From assembly GCA_964517125.1 (NCBI GenBank), contig CAZFBD010000021.1, forward strand, positions 1 through 62,054: 62,054 nucleotides of DNA. The letters run 5' to 3'. Under the pieces are notes generated by a model. That model did not search any database. It was not told the origin of the DNA and saw nothing but the letters and a program-made list of their open reading frames with translations. This DNA comes from SHLQ01 sp964517125 (lineage in GTDB: Bacteria; Actinomycetota; Acidimicrobiia; Acidimicrobiales; SHLQ01). Numbering within the stretch: the first letter of the stretch is position 1; the number at the start of each line of letters is the position of its first letter. Shown one piece after another: positions 1 through 6,722 of this stretch. Made by a program: the position numbers and the translations under genes.

Positions 1-73
1 CCCGCTCACGGCACTTCGTGCCAGGCCGCTCGGGCCTATCCGCGCGGCTCCTTAGGCCAGATGACGGCTCGCC

Positions 74-529
74 CTATTCCTCTTCATCGGAGTCGGTGGC
101 CTGAAGCTCGTCAGCGGAGCGTTCGGCGGGGTTGTCCCAGCCGGCGCGCCAGTCGATCTTCGGCCGATCGCCCCAGAGGCGCTCGAGCTCGTAGTAGGCC
201 CGGTGATCCTCGTCGAACACGTGGCAGATGAATCCGCCGAAGTCCATGAGGACCCATTCGAAGGTGTCGTTGCCTTCGGTGCGGATGGCCTTAGGCCCGC
301 CAGCCTTGACGACCTCGGCTTCGATGTTGTTCGCGATTGCGCGAACCATGCGTGGGTTCTTGCCTGCGGTGATGAGGAAGATGTCGGTGATGGCCACGAT
401 CTCGGCGACGTCGAGAACCATGGTGTTCATGGCCTGCTTCTCGTCGGCCGCGCGCGCAGCGATGATCGTCCAGTTGGCGATCTCGTCACTTGCGGGGTGG
501 GCCGGGGTTGGCTCGACTTCGGTTTCCAT
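74..529 (-). CDS. rsfS: ribosomal silencing factor RsfS
   Basis: A 151-aa RsfS/Iojap (DUF143) protein. The family binds ribosomal protein L14 on the 50S subunit and blocks subunit joining when nutrients are scarce. The core is visible: VLDVAEIVAITDIFLITAGK, then the EGNDTFEWVLMDFG and HVFDEDHRAYYELERLW segments, which are the family signature. An acidic tail follows. I take the ATG at 529 as start; a GTG one codon upstream (532) is equally possible. It lies 12 bp after the LytR_C-type gene and downstream of nadD, the usual actinobacterial order nadD-lytR_C-rsfS, so it is probably the last gene of that transcript. The 73 bp beyond its stop hold only a small GGCAC/GTGCC hairpin (10-22) and no recognisable gene. 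Confidence 0.95.
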   Translation of the reverse strand: METEVEPTPAHPASDEIANWTIIAARAADEKQAMNTMVLDVAEIVAITDIFLITAGKNPRMVRAIANNIEAEVVKAGGPKAIRTEGNDTFEWVLMDFGGFICHVFDEDHRAYYELERLWGDRPKIDWRAGWDNPAERSADELQATDSDEEE

Positions 530-541
530 CACCCGAGAAGG

Positions 542-1723
542 CTACGACGCTGGCGCCCGGTCTGCTCCCACGATGACCGTGATCGACACGGTGGCTTCGG
601 TGAGCGGTGCTTCGACAGGTGCCCCCGCCCCCAGACGCTCGGCCAGAGCAGCTGCGATTTCGGCGGCTGCCGGGTCGTGTACCTGGACTTCGGTGGCAGG
701 CAGATCGAACCGTTCGGCGTTCCCGAGAATGGCGACCTGTCCGCCGCTTCTGACCACGGCTGACAGCACGGGAAGCTGGTCGTAGACGCCGCCGGTTCCG
801 TCGAGCAGCATGACCGACGGGCGGTCGCCCGGCTCGGCGGGAGTTGGGAATGGAACGACCTGCGAGACCAGGTCCAGGACCTGCTGCTGGTCGGCGATGT
901 ACGTGGTGTCCTCTGTTGCGTCAGCAGGAGCGGCTGCAGCTGCGATGTTTCGGTAGGACACTTCGCCGGTGGCCAGGTCCCCGATGAGATCGATGAACCC
1001 CTCGTCGAGCGAGAAGATCCCGGGCTGTTCAACCGAGGACGCCGTGCGCGAGATCCACGACCTCCAGATCTCCTGCTGCCTGCGAGCAAGACCGATCGAC
1101 GCCTCCTGCGGGTTGCGGTGGGTTGCGATGAGCTCCACTTCGGCCAGATCCCACTGCCTGGTGCCGGCCGCAAGGATCGTGCGGGTCTCCTCATCGGAGA
1201 TGTTTTCGAACAGGTCGGTGGCCAGCGTGAACTCCAACGGCAGGTCAACGCTCATGAGCGAGGTCCACGAGCGTGCGTCGAGCACCACAACCTCGCCGAA
1301 ACCGATGCCCAGGACCGACTCCATCTCGTTCACGACCGCCAGGAAGCCCACCTCGGTGAACAGCTCCGAGAGCGGTTCGGCGGTGCCTCCAAGATGCACG
1401 AAGGTCGCCGGAATCGTCAGGACGGTGCCGCCCTGGTCGTTGGCAGCAGCCGCCATGAAGGTCACGCCCATGAGCTGCGGACGGCCGGCGACGATGGCCG
1501 TGTGCATCACCAGCCCTGTCGGGGTTGGTTCGGTGAACGCACGAAAGTTCGTGGCTGTGGGGTCCAGGGCCGCGGCGCTGATGGAACCGCTCTGCGACTC
1601 GAGAACAGCGGTCTGGGCCTGCCGTGCCACCGTCCAGGCCGCCAACGAGAGCCCCACGAGCATCACGGTGAAGACGGGCGTGATCCACCGATTGCGGGAC
1701 GCAGGCAGAACGGCACGCCTCAT
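542..1723 (-). CDS. LCP-like/LytR_C domain membrane protein
   Basis: A 393-aa protein with an N-terminal membrane helix (about residues 14-34). Its extracytoplasmic middle resembles an LCP (LytR-CpsA-Psr) domain: a GGTVLTIPATFV strand matches the place where active LCP enzymes have SIPRD, followed by a helix and GIGFGEVVVLDA, like the family's GI-hyv-vdf stretch. The C-terminal 100 residues fit the LytR_C domain (SVMLLDGTGG start, VSITVIVGAD end). Active LCP proteins transfer glycopolymers to peptidoglycan, but the Arg-Asp pair of the IPRD motif is Ala-Thr here, so catalysis is doubtful. Its ATG overlaps the nadD stop by 4 bp (ATGA), implying translational coupling. The position between nadD and rsfS is typical of Actinobacteria. 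Confidence 0.7.
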   Translation of the reverse strand: MRRAVLPASRNRWITPVFTVMLVGLSLAAWTVARQAQTAVLESQSGSISAAALDPTATNFRAFTEPTPTGLVMHTAIVAGRPQLMGVTFMAAAANDQGGTVLTIPATFVHLGGTAEPLSELFTEVGFLAVVNEMESVLGIGFGEVVVLDARSWTSLMSVDLPLEFTLATDLFENISDEETRTILAAGTRQWDLAEVELIATHRNPQEASIGLARRQQEIWRSWISRTASSVEQPGIFSLDEGFIDLIGDLATGEVSYRNIAAAAAPADATEDTTYIADQQQVLDLVSQVVPFPTPAEPGDRPSVMLLDGTGGVYDQLPVLSAVVRSGGQVAILGNAERFDLPATEVQVHDPAAAEIAAALAERLGAGAPVEAPLTEATVSITVIVGADRAPAS

Positions 1724-2307
1724 GCGGTTCGAAACAGCCCTTCGGACCGGACGATCTCGGCCACGAGCGGTGGAACCAGGCCGTCGATCGGCTCTCCGGC
1801 CGCAGCCCGACGGCGGATGTCGGTGCTGGAAATCTCCAGGCCGGGTAGTTCAAGGCCGGTCCAGGAGAACCCATCGGGCGGAGCGCCCAGGTGGCCGCGA
1901 CGGGGAAATACGGCGATCTTGGCCAGCTGCGCAAGGTCCTCGTGCCGATGCCAGGTGAGCAGGCCCTGGGCGGTATCGCTGCCCAGCAGCAGATGCAGCT
2001 CGACATCGGGTGCAGCAAGTGCTTCGAGCGTCTCCACCGTGTACGTGTCACCGGCCCGAACGAGCTCAATGTCGGACACCGAAACCCGCTCCACGGGCGC
2101 AAAAGCCTGCTCAGACATCCGCAACCGCACGGCAGCGGGGCTGATATGGCGCGACCCAACCTTCTGCCAGGGCACACCGGCGGGCGTGACGATCAGTTCG
2201 TCGAGCTCCAGCTGGTGCACGGCGGCTGCAGCGAGCACGACATGGGCCACATGCGGCGGGTCGAAGGTGCCTCCGAAGACCCCTACGCGTCGCTGTTGGC
2301 CAGTCAC
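1720..2307 (-). CDS. nadD: nicotinate-nucleotide adenylyltransferase
   Basis: A 195-aa nucleotidyltransferase that makes deamido-NAD from nicotinate mononucleotide and ATP in NAD biosynthesis. The GGTFDPPH motif (residues 12-19, a variant of the HxGH family signature with H19 and H22) and the C-terminal ISSTDIRRR (about 159-167) are diagnostic and the length is normal. The start is a GTG. A TAGTGT box ends 6 nt upstream of it with no room for a Shine-Dalgarno, so the mRNA is probably leaderless. It heads the nadD-lytR_C-rsfS transcript and is divergent from the sigma factor gene at 2712. Confidence 0.96.
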   Translation of the reverse strand: MTGQQRRVGVFGGTFDPPHVAHVVLAAAAVHQLELDELIVTPAGVPWQKVGSRHISPAAVRLRMSEQAFAPVERVSVSDIELVRAGDTYTVETLEALAAPDVELHLLLGSDTAQGLLTWHRHEDLAQLAKIAVFPRRGHLGAPPDGFSWTGLELPGLEISSTDIRRRAAAGEPIDGLVPPLVAEIVRSEGLFRTA

Positions 2308-2313
2308 TTCGTC

Positions 2314-2319
2314 ACACTA
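2314..2319 (-). promoter_or_regulatory. -10 box of nadD, leaderless type
   Basis: On the minus strand TAGTGT is followed by the 6-nt spacer GACGAA and then the GTG start of nadD. A TCGACA hexamer lies 19 nt upstream of the box as a possible -35. The spacing puts the transcription start at or next to the start codon. Confidence 0.5.
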
Positions 2320-2711
2320 GATGACGTATCCGAAAAAGTGTCGAACAACACAGCAAAATCACTGGTCTTTCACGGTACCGCGTGTATTGTCTGCTCTTGG
2401 GCCTTGGGGGGACTGAGCGAGCATATCGCCCAGAAATCGGGTCCCGACAACAACCCCGCCGAATCTTTTTCCACTTTTAGGCCTAAAGACCTATCTAGCC
2501 CGTGCCGACGGGACCACCGCAAGGCGGTTATGGCGGCACACAGGCGTTTGGGAATTTTGACGGCGTGACCGAAATCATACGGTGCGCATTGGGTCCACCC
2601 ACCCAACGTGTACTTGAATACCCCTCGGTTCAAATCTGGAAGGCGAAGTTTGCGCCTTCCCCCAAAGAAAAAGGGAATCGCTGAGGAGTGAATCCCGTTA
2701 AGTGAAGCAAC
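2320..2711 (+). promoter_or_regulatory. long leader of the sigma factor gene with possible RNA structure
   Basis: About 390 bp without a convincing gene. It holds a 12-bp palindrome TTTAGGCCTAAA (2476-2487), and then an imperfect stem-loop in which GTGCCG (2502-2507) pairs with CGGCAC (2534-2539), enclosing ACCGC-AAG-GCGGT. Further on, GGAAGGCG (2638-2645) pairs with CGCCTTCC (2653-2660) around a 7-nt loop. There is no T-run after the last hairpin, so it is not an obvious terminator. A 60-codon frame from 2502 has no ribosome site or recognisable product. This may be the 5' leader of the sigma factor gene; I do not recognise it as a known riboswitch. Confidence 0.4.
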
Positions 2712-3548
2712 ATGAGCGATTCAGTAGGTCAATACCTCAACGAAATAGGGCTCGTCCCTCTCCTGACTGCTCAGGAAGAGCGCGATCTCTCAAAGATCAT
2801 CGAGCGCGGTGCTGAAGCACGCGCAAAGAAGGAAGAGGGCGAAACCGGACGCGATCTCGATCGTGCCGTCCGCGAAGCCGCTGTGGCCAAGGACCGGTTC
2901 ATCCGGGCAAACCTTCGCCTCGTGGTCAGCGTTGCTCGCCGCTACCCATTGCCCCCAGGCATGGAGCTCCTCGACCTCATCCAGGAAGGAAACCTGGGAC
3001 TCGAGCACGCAGTCGACAAGTTCGACTGGCGCAAGGGCTTCAAGTTCTCCACCTACGCCACCTTCTGGATCCGTCAGGCCATCGGCCGGGCGCTGGATCA
3101 GAAGGCCAGCCTGGTTCGCCTCCCCGGCGATCGTTCGGCCAGTCTCCGTGCTGCGCTGCGTCAGGTTTCCGGCGATGGCGATGAGCTCGACGAAGAGCAC
3201 GCACGCCTGCACCGTCTGACCACCCCAACTTCCCTCGACCGCACCATCGGCGACGACGACTCCAACGAGCTCGTCGACCTCCTTCCCGACGCAAAGCCGG
3301 GTCCGGAAGCCGAAGTGATGGCCAAGGCCGAAGAAGAGATGGTCACCGGACTTCTCGACATCCTCGACAACCGTGCTCGCTACGCAGTCGAGCAGCGCTT
3401 CGGCCTGCACGACGGACGCAAGCGCAGCTACCGCGAGGTTGGCGAAGAGCTGGGTGTTACTGCCGAGGCCGCTCGCCGTCTGGTGAAGCGTGCCGTCAGC
3501 TCCGTGCGTGAGCACGCAGCCGAGAAGGCAGCCTCCCCCGCCGCATAG
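2712..3548 (+). CDS. sigma-70 family RNA polymerase sigma factor (group 2-like)
   Basis: A 278-aa sigma-70 protein. Region 1.2 (SVGQYLNEIG, residues 4-13) and region 2 (about 62-128, including DLIQEGNLGLEHAVDKF, the core-binding and -10 recognition helices, and FSTYATFWIRQAIGRAL) are well preserved. Region 3 is shortened and acidic. Region 4 with its helix-turn-helix is at about 218-270 (YREVGEELGVTAEAARRLVKR). It lacks the long N-terminal region 1.1 of a primary sigma factor, so an alternative group 2/3 factor is likely. No anti-sigma gene is adjacent. The start ATG has only a distant GGAG (2686), and a strong terminator follows, so this is a single-gene unit. Confidence 0.9.
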   Translation: MSDSVGQYLNEIGLVPLLTAQEERDLSKIIERGAEARAKKEEGETGRDLDRAVREAAVAKDRFIRANLRLVVSVARRYPLPPGMELLDLIQEGNLGLEHAVDKFDWRKGFKFSTYATFWIRQAIGRALDQKASLVRLPGDRSASLRAALRQVSGDGDELDEEHARLHRLTTPTSLDRTIGDDDSNELVDLLPDAKPGPEAEVMAKAEEEMVTGLLDILDNRARYAVEQRFGLHDGRKRSYREVGEELGVTAEAARRLVKRAVSSVREHAAEKAASPAA

Positions 3549-3572
3549 GCACAGCGTTCAACGAGAACATCA

Positions 3573-3614
3573 GGAAACCCGGGTCGCTTCGGCGGCCCGG
3601 GTTTCCACGTTTTT
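3573..3614 (+). terminator. Rho-independent terminator of the sigma factor gene
   Basis: A perfect 11-bp stem, GGAAACCCGGG (3573-3583) with CCCGGGTTTCC (3596-3606), has a 12-nt loop and is followed by ACGTTTTT. It lies 25 bp after the sigma gene stop and is the clearest intrinsic terminator in the window. Confidence 0.88.
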
Positions 3615-3635
3615 GGGTGTGTGGGACACTCGGTG

Positions 3636-4454
3636 ATGGACACCTCCTCAGTCGTGGACCACTACGGGCGTGAGACTCCGTTCGACCGGATCTGTGACGA
3701 GTTGTCGAAGCAGGTCGATCTGGCCGAGGTGACAACCGGCGACCTGGCCGGAGTCGATGAGTTCCATCTTGGCGGCCGTGCGGCCACGCTCGAGCTGCTG
3801 CAATCAGCCGATCTTGGGCCCGGAATGCAGGTGCTCGATGTCGGTTGCGGAATCGGCGGGGTCTCGCGAACCATCGCAGCGGAAACAGGAGCGTTCGTCA
3901 CTGGCGTCGATCTCACCCCTACATTCGTGGAGACGGCGGGAAGGTTGAGCGCCCTCGTTGACCTGGATGCAAGCACACGGTTCGAGGTTGCCGACGCGAC
4001 AGACCTCAGGTTCGAGAGCGGACAGTTCGACGCCGTCACCCTCGTCCATGTCGGTATGAACATCGAACGGAAGGACATCCTCTTCGCCGAGCTCGCTCGG
4101 GTTCTTGCCCCGGGAGGCACCTTGCACGTCTACGACATCATGCGCGTGGGCGAGGGAACGATCAGCTACCCGGTGCCGTGGTCGACCGATGCCTCGACGA
4201 GCTTCGTGGCGTCTCCCGACTCCTACGTCGATGCGATGGCTGCCGCAGGGCTGCACTGCTCGGCCCCAATCAGCCGGTTGGACCTGGTGCAGGCCGTCCT
4301 CCCCTCTGCTCGGGAGAACCCGCCCGCAGTCAACCTGTCGCACCTGATGGGCGAGAACTGGCCGACCATGATCACGAACCTGGTGGCCTGCTTGGGGGCA
4401 GGCACGCTGGCCCCGATCGAAATCGTCGGTAGACAGATGCCCCTCCAGACGTAG
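3636..4454 (+). CDS. class I SAM-dependent methyltransferase
   Basis: A 272-aa small-molecule methyltransferase. The SAM-binding motif I is VLDVGCGIGG (residues 66-75), followed by an acidic strand end (VTGVDLTP) and post-motif LAPGGTLHVYD, as in the sterol/tocopherol/glycine methyltransferase group. The substrate is not predictable. I prefer the ATG at 3636 to the in-frame GTG at 3621: GACACT sits 5 nt before the ATG, much like other promoters here. It follows the sigma factor terminator and is followed within 10 bp by the small gene at 4464. Confidence 0.8.
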   Translation: MDTSSVVDHYGRETPFDRICDELSKQVDLAEVTTGDLAGVDEFHLGGRAATLELLQSADLGPGMQVLDVGCGIGGVSRTIAAETGAFVTGVDLTPTFVETAGRLSALVDLDASTRFEVADATDLRFESGQFDAVTLVHVGMNIERKDILFAELARVLAPGGTLHVYDIMRVGEGTISYPVPWSTDASTSFVASPDSYVDAMAAAGLHCSAPISRLDLVQAVLPSARENPPAVNLSHLMGENWPTMITNLVACLGAGTLAPIEIVGRQMPLQT

Positions 4455-4457
4455 AGT
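4452..4457 (+). promoter_or_regulatory. -10 box of the small gene at 4464, leaderless type
   Basis: TAGAGT, a 6-nt spacer (CCTGAC), then ATG at 4464. TAGACA lies 16 nt upstream as a good -35. The box overlaps the stop codon of the methyltransferase. Confidence 0.5.
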
Positions 4458-4463
4458 CCTGAC

Positions 4464-4721
4464 ATGGCCCTCCTTTCGTTCCTCCGTCGATTCCGCCGCG
4501 ATGCATCGCCGTCTGCCGCACCGTCATCGAAGCTGAGCAACGCTGCCGATGCTGTCTCTGAAACTCGCACCGGCAACGTCGTCCATGGCGATGTGGCCCC
4601 CGAACAACCCGATGGCATCGCCAACATCGTCGCTGCAGCAAACGACGCTCTGTTCGTCGACCGCAGCAACGAGGACCGTGTGCTCGGAAACAGCAAGTCC
4701 GGCTACAGGCGTTCGAAGTGA
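4464..4721 (+). CDS. small hypothetical protein, paralogue of its neighbour
   Basis: An 85-aa protein of no recognised family. It has a basic N-terminus (LLSFLRRFRRD), an Ala-rich helix (SNAADAVSETR), and the C-terminal pattern I-A-N-I-V-A-A-A-N-D-A-L-F ending GNSKSGYRRSK. The next gene has the same organisation and ending (IANAGRDAGYF, then GDSAKHYRNSK), so the two look like diverged tandem duplicates. There is no signal peptide or membrane helix. A leaderless-type promoter precedes it. The function is unknown. Confidence 0.6.
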   Translation: MALLSFLRRFRRDASPSAAPSSKLSNAADAVSETRTGNVVHGDVAPEQPDGIANIVAAANDALFVDRSNEDRVLGNSKSGYRRSK

Positions 4722-4987
4722 GCAGCATGATCGACCGAATCCGCTCAGCCTTCCGCAAGTTGTTCAGCATCCACACAGCCGAGATCGCTCCCGGCCCGCT
4801 CGCCGATGCCGCCGAGGCACTCGATGAGCTTCGGGGCGACAACACCTCGCCTTCGTCAGGCGGCGACCATCGACCCGATGTCATGGAGAACATCGCCAAC
4901 GCCGGCCGAGACGCCGGCTACTTCAACTTCGGCAACGGCACGAACATCGTCGGCGACAGCGCCAAGCACTACCGCAACTCCAAGTAG
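4718..4987 (+). CDS. small hypothetical protein, tandem paralogue
   Basis: An 89-aa protein. Its GTG start overlaps the stop of the previous gene by 4 bp (GTGA), so it is probably translationally coupled; an ATG three codons in (4727) is an alternative. The N-terminus IDRIRSAFRKLFSI is basic and amphipathic, an Ala/Glu helix follows (LADAAEALDEL), and the C-terminus ends GDSAKHYRNSK, matching the end of the upstream paralogue. I do not recognise the family. Confidence 0.6.
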   Translation: MSSMIDRIRSAFRKLFSIHTAEIAPGPLADAAEALDELRGDNTSPSSGGDHRPDVMENIANAGRDAGYFNFGNGTNIVGDSAKHYRNSK

Positions 4988-5025
4988 CGGGTCGGCGGCC
5001 GAGTACGGTCGGCCTGAGGCGCCGT

Positions 5026-5043
5026 GTCACCCATTCGGGTGAC
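5026..5043 (+). terminator. hairpin after the small-gene pair
   Basis: GTCACCC (5026-5032) and GGGTGAC (5037-5043) form a perfect 7-bp stem with an ATTC loop, 38 bp after the stop at 4987. There is no T-run, so it is at best a weak terminator. It covers the region of an upstream in-frame GTG (5024), which argues for the later ATG of the ECF gene. Confidence 0.35.
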
Positions 5044-5062
5044 TCGTGCGTCGTATGGGGTG

Positions 5063-5599
5063 ATGACCATTCGTGCGGACTGGAAGGAAGGGCGGCAGGC
5101 AGCTGCCTCGGCAGACGTCCCTGCGCCGCGTCCAGCCGCCACCTGGGAGACCACGTACGTTCGCTTGGCCGACGAGCTGACCCGTTTCGCATCGGGAATG
5201 GTCGGCCCGCACGAAGCTCCCGATGTGGTGGCCAATGCAGTCGCCAGGTGCCTCCGACGTGACCTGAACAGCATCGACAACCCCGACGCCTACCTCTACC
5301 GAGCGGTCTACAACGAGGCCATCGGCATACGACGAAAGCTGGCACGACGGACAAGGCTCAGCCACCAGATCCCCCGCTCCCCCACGTCGTCAGACAGCCA
5401 CGAGGCCGGTATCGACGACGAACTCACCGTCGCCGCCGGCCTCCACAAGCTCTCGACCCAGCAACGCGCCGTAATCGTTCTCACGTATTGGCGAGGTTGG
5501 ACCACTCGCGATGTCGCCGAACACCTCGATGTTTCGGAGGGCTCCATCAAGAAACAGCTCGCCCGCGCACGGGCCAAACTCCGGGAGGAACTCTCGTGA
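5063..5599 (+). CDS. ECF-type sigma-70 factor
   Basis: A 178-aa extracytoplasmic-function sigma factor with only regions 2 (about residues 34-92; NPDAYLYRAVYNEAIGIRR is the region 2.3-2.4 part) and 4 (124-175; LSTQQRAVIVLTYWRGWTTRD, then the helix-turn-helix VAEHLDVSEGSIKKQLARAR). I take the ATG at 5063, preceded by GGGGTG, over a GTG at 5024 that lies in a hairpin. Its stop overlaps the GTG of the following membrane protein (GTGA), the usual arrangement of a sigma factor and its membrane partner. Confidence 0.85.
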   Translation: MTIRADWKEGRQAAASADVPAPRPAATWETTYVRLADELTRFASGMVGPHEAPDVVANAVARCLRRDLNSIDNPDAYLYRAVYNEAIGIRRKLARRTRLSHQIPRSPTSSDSHEAGIDDELTVAAGLHKLSTQQRAVIVLTYWRGWTTRDVAEHLDVSEGSIKKQLARARAKLREELS

Positions 5600-6627
5600 C
5601 AATGACCGAAGACGAACTGACACGGTCGCTTTCGGCTGCGACGCCCGTCTCCGCTCCACCCACGTGGGACGCCGTCGTCGAGACCGAGCGAAGCCAGCGA
5701 CGAGCCCGAAGGGGCGTCGTGAGTGTTTCGGTTGTGTCTGCAATGGCGATTGCGACGTTGATTGGGCTCGCCTCGTTTTCGGACGAGGCGCCGATCGAGA
5801 CGACAGCAGCAGCGGACCCCGCACTTGCGGGACCAGAGGACACCCCAGAGGAGCGACCAGCGAATGCCGCTGAGCTGAGCGGAACCGAATGGCGAATTGC
5901 TCACAGCTGGGGAGGCGACGCTGAATCGCTCGGAGCGTTGGTCGCCTTTGGGCAGGCCGACGCAACCGGTCCCAGCCCGCGCGTTGTTGTGCGGCTCTTC
6001 TGCAACTCGACGGTGAACGAACTCGAATGGGACGGATGGACGTTCACGACGCGCCCTGTCCTGCCGGAAGATCCAGCGTTGTTGTGTCGCGACACCGATG
6101 CCGACATCGACCAATTCTGGCGATCTGGCTCGACGTTTGTTACGAGGTTCTCGGGCAGCTATCTCGTCATCGAACGGGACGAAGAAGAACTCTGGCTCGA
6201 GCAAACAGCGTTTGGTAGGCCCACGAGGGAAGGAGCGGACGGGCGACCAGTGGAGCTGCTCGATCCTGAACTCGTGTTTGGAGACTGGAGAGTCGTCGAC
6301 CTTGGCCCGGGCGGAGGACTGATCGACCAGGCGGGTCGTGCCGACGACATCACCATCAACCTGACGCGGGACGAGGTTGTCGTGCTTCACGCCTGCAGCT
6401 CCTTCACGTTTGATGCCGAATGGGAGGACGGCTCTCTGTGGACCCGGCAACGAGCAGAGGAACCGACGCTCCCGGTTGGTTGTCGGAGCCACCCGGGACT
6501 GGTGAGCCTCGTGGAGTTCTTGGATCGCTCGGGATGGATCGCAGCGCTTCTCGTTGATGGCCAGCTGGAACTGGCGCGCAGCCCCGGTACGGAACGAATA
6601 CGCGCAATGAGCACCAACCCACGCTGA
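5596..6627 (+). CDS. membrane-anchored protein with two META-like repeats, possible anti-sigma partner
   Basis: A 343-aa protein with a cytoplasmic N-terminus of about 40 residues, one membrane helix (about 41-61), and an extracytoplasmic part. The latter appears to hold two divergent META-like domains: LSGTEWRIAHSW leading to FCNST and LLC, and LVFGDWRVVDLG leading to HACSSF and VGC. Both follow the family pattern of a Trp strand, a Cys-Asn/Ser turn and a later Cys. The start overlaps the ECF sigma stop by 4 bp, so co-expression is expected. An anti-sigma role is inferred from context; there is no recognisable zinc-binding (ZAS) motif in the short cytoplasmic part. GTG 5596 and ATG 5602 are alternative starts. 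Confidence 0.6.
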   Translation: MTMTEDELTRSLSAATPVSAPPTWDAVVETERSQRRARRGVVSVSVVSAMAIATLIGLASFSDEAPIETTAAADPALAGPEDTPEERPANAAELSGTEWRIAHSWGGDAESLGALVAFGQADATGPSPRVVVRLFCNSTVNELEWDGWTFTTRPVLPEDPALLCRDTDADIDQFWRSGSTFVTRFSGSYLVIERDEEELWLEQTAFGRPTREGADGRPVELLDPELVFGDWRVVDLGPGGGLIDQAGRADDITINLTRDEVVVLHACSSFTFDAEWEDGSLWTRQRAEEPTLPVGCRSHPGLVSLVEFLDRSGWIAALLVDGQLELARSPGTERIRAMSTNPR

Positions 6628-6709
6628 AGTGCAGCGAAAGAGTCACAAAGGTAGCGATCCACATCGTGCGGGGTGACACAGGCGATGGGCGTTCGGGTGA
6701 ACACCCTCC

Positions 6710-6715
6710 TAGACT
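6710..6715 (+). promoter_or_regulatory. -10 box of aroG, leaderless type
   Basis: TAGACT, a 7-nt spacer (TCGAGGC), then the GTG of aroG at 6723. I see no convincing -35. Confidence 0.5.
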
Positions 6716-6722
6716 TCGAGGC

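Noticed and set aside
1..73. A possible RNA gene in the first 73 bp
   Set aside because: Only a 5-bp hairpin (10-22) is present and the sequence is cut by the window edge.
2622..2640. GGTTCAAATC, resembling a tRNA T-loop
   Set aside because: The flanking bases do not form a T-stem, and no acceptor or anticodon arm can be drawn around it.
2502..2684. A 60-codon frame before the sigma factor gene
   Set aside because: There is no ribosome site or homology, and it coincides with the stem-loops of the leader.
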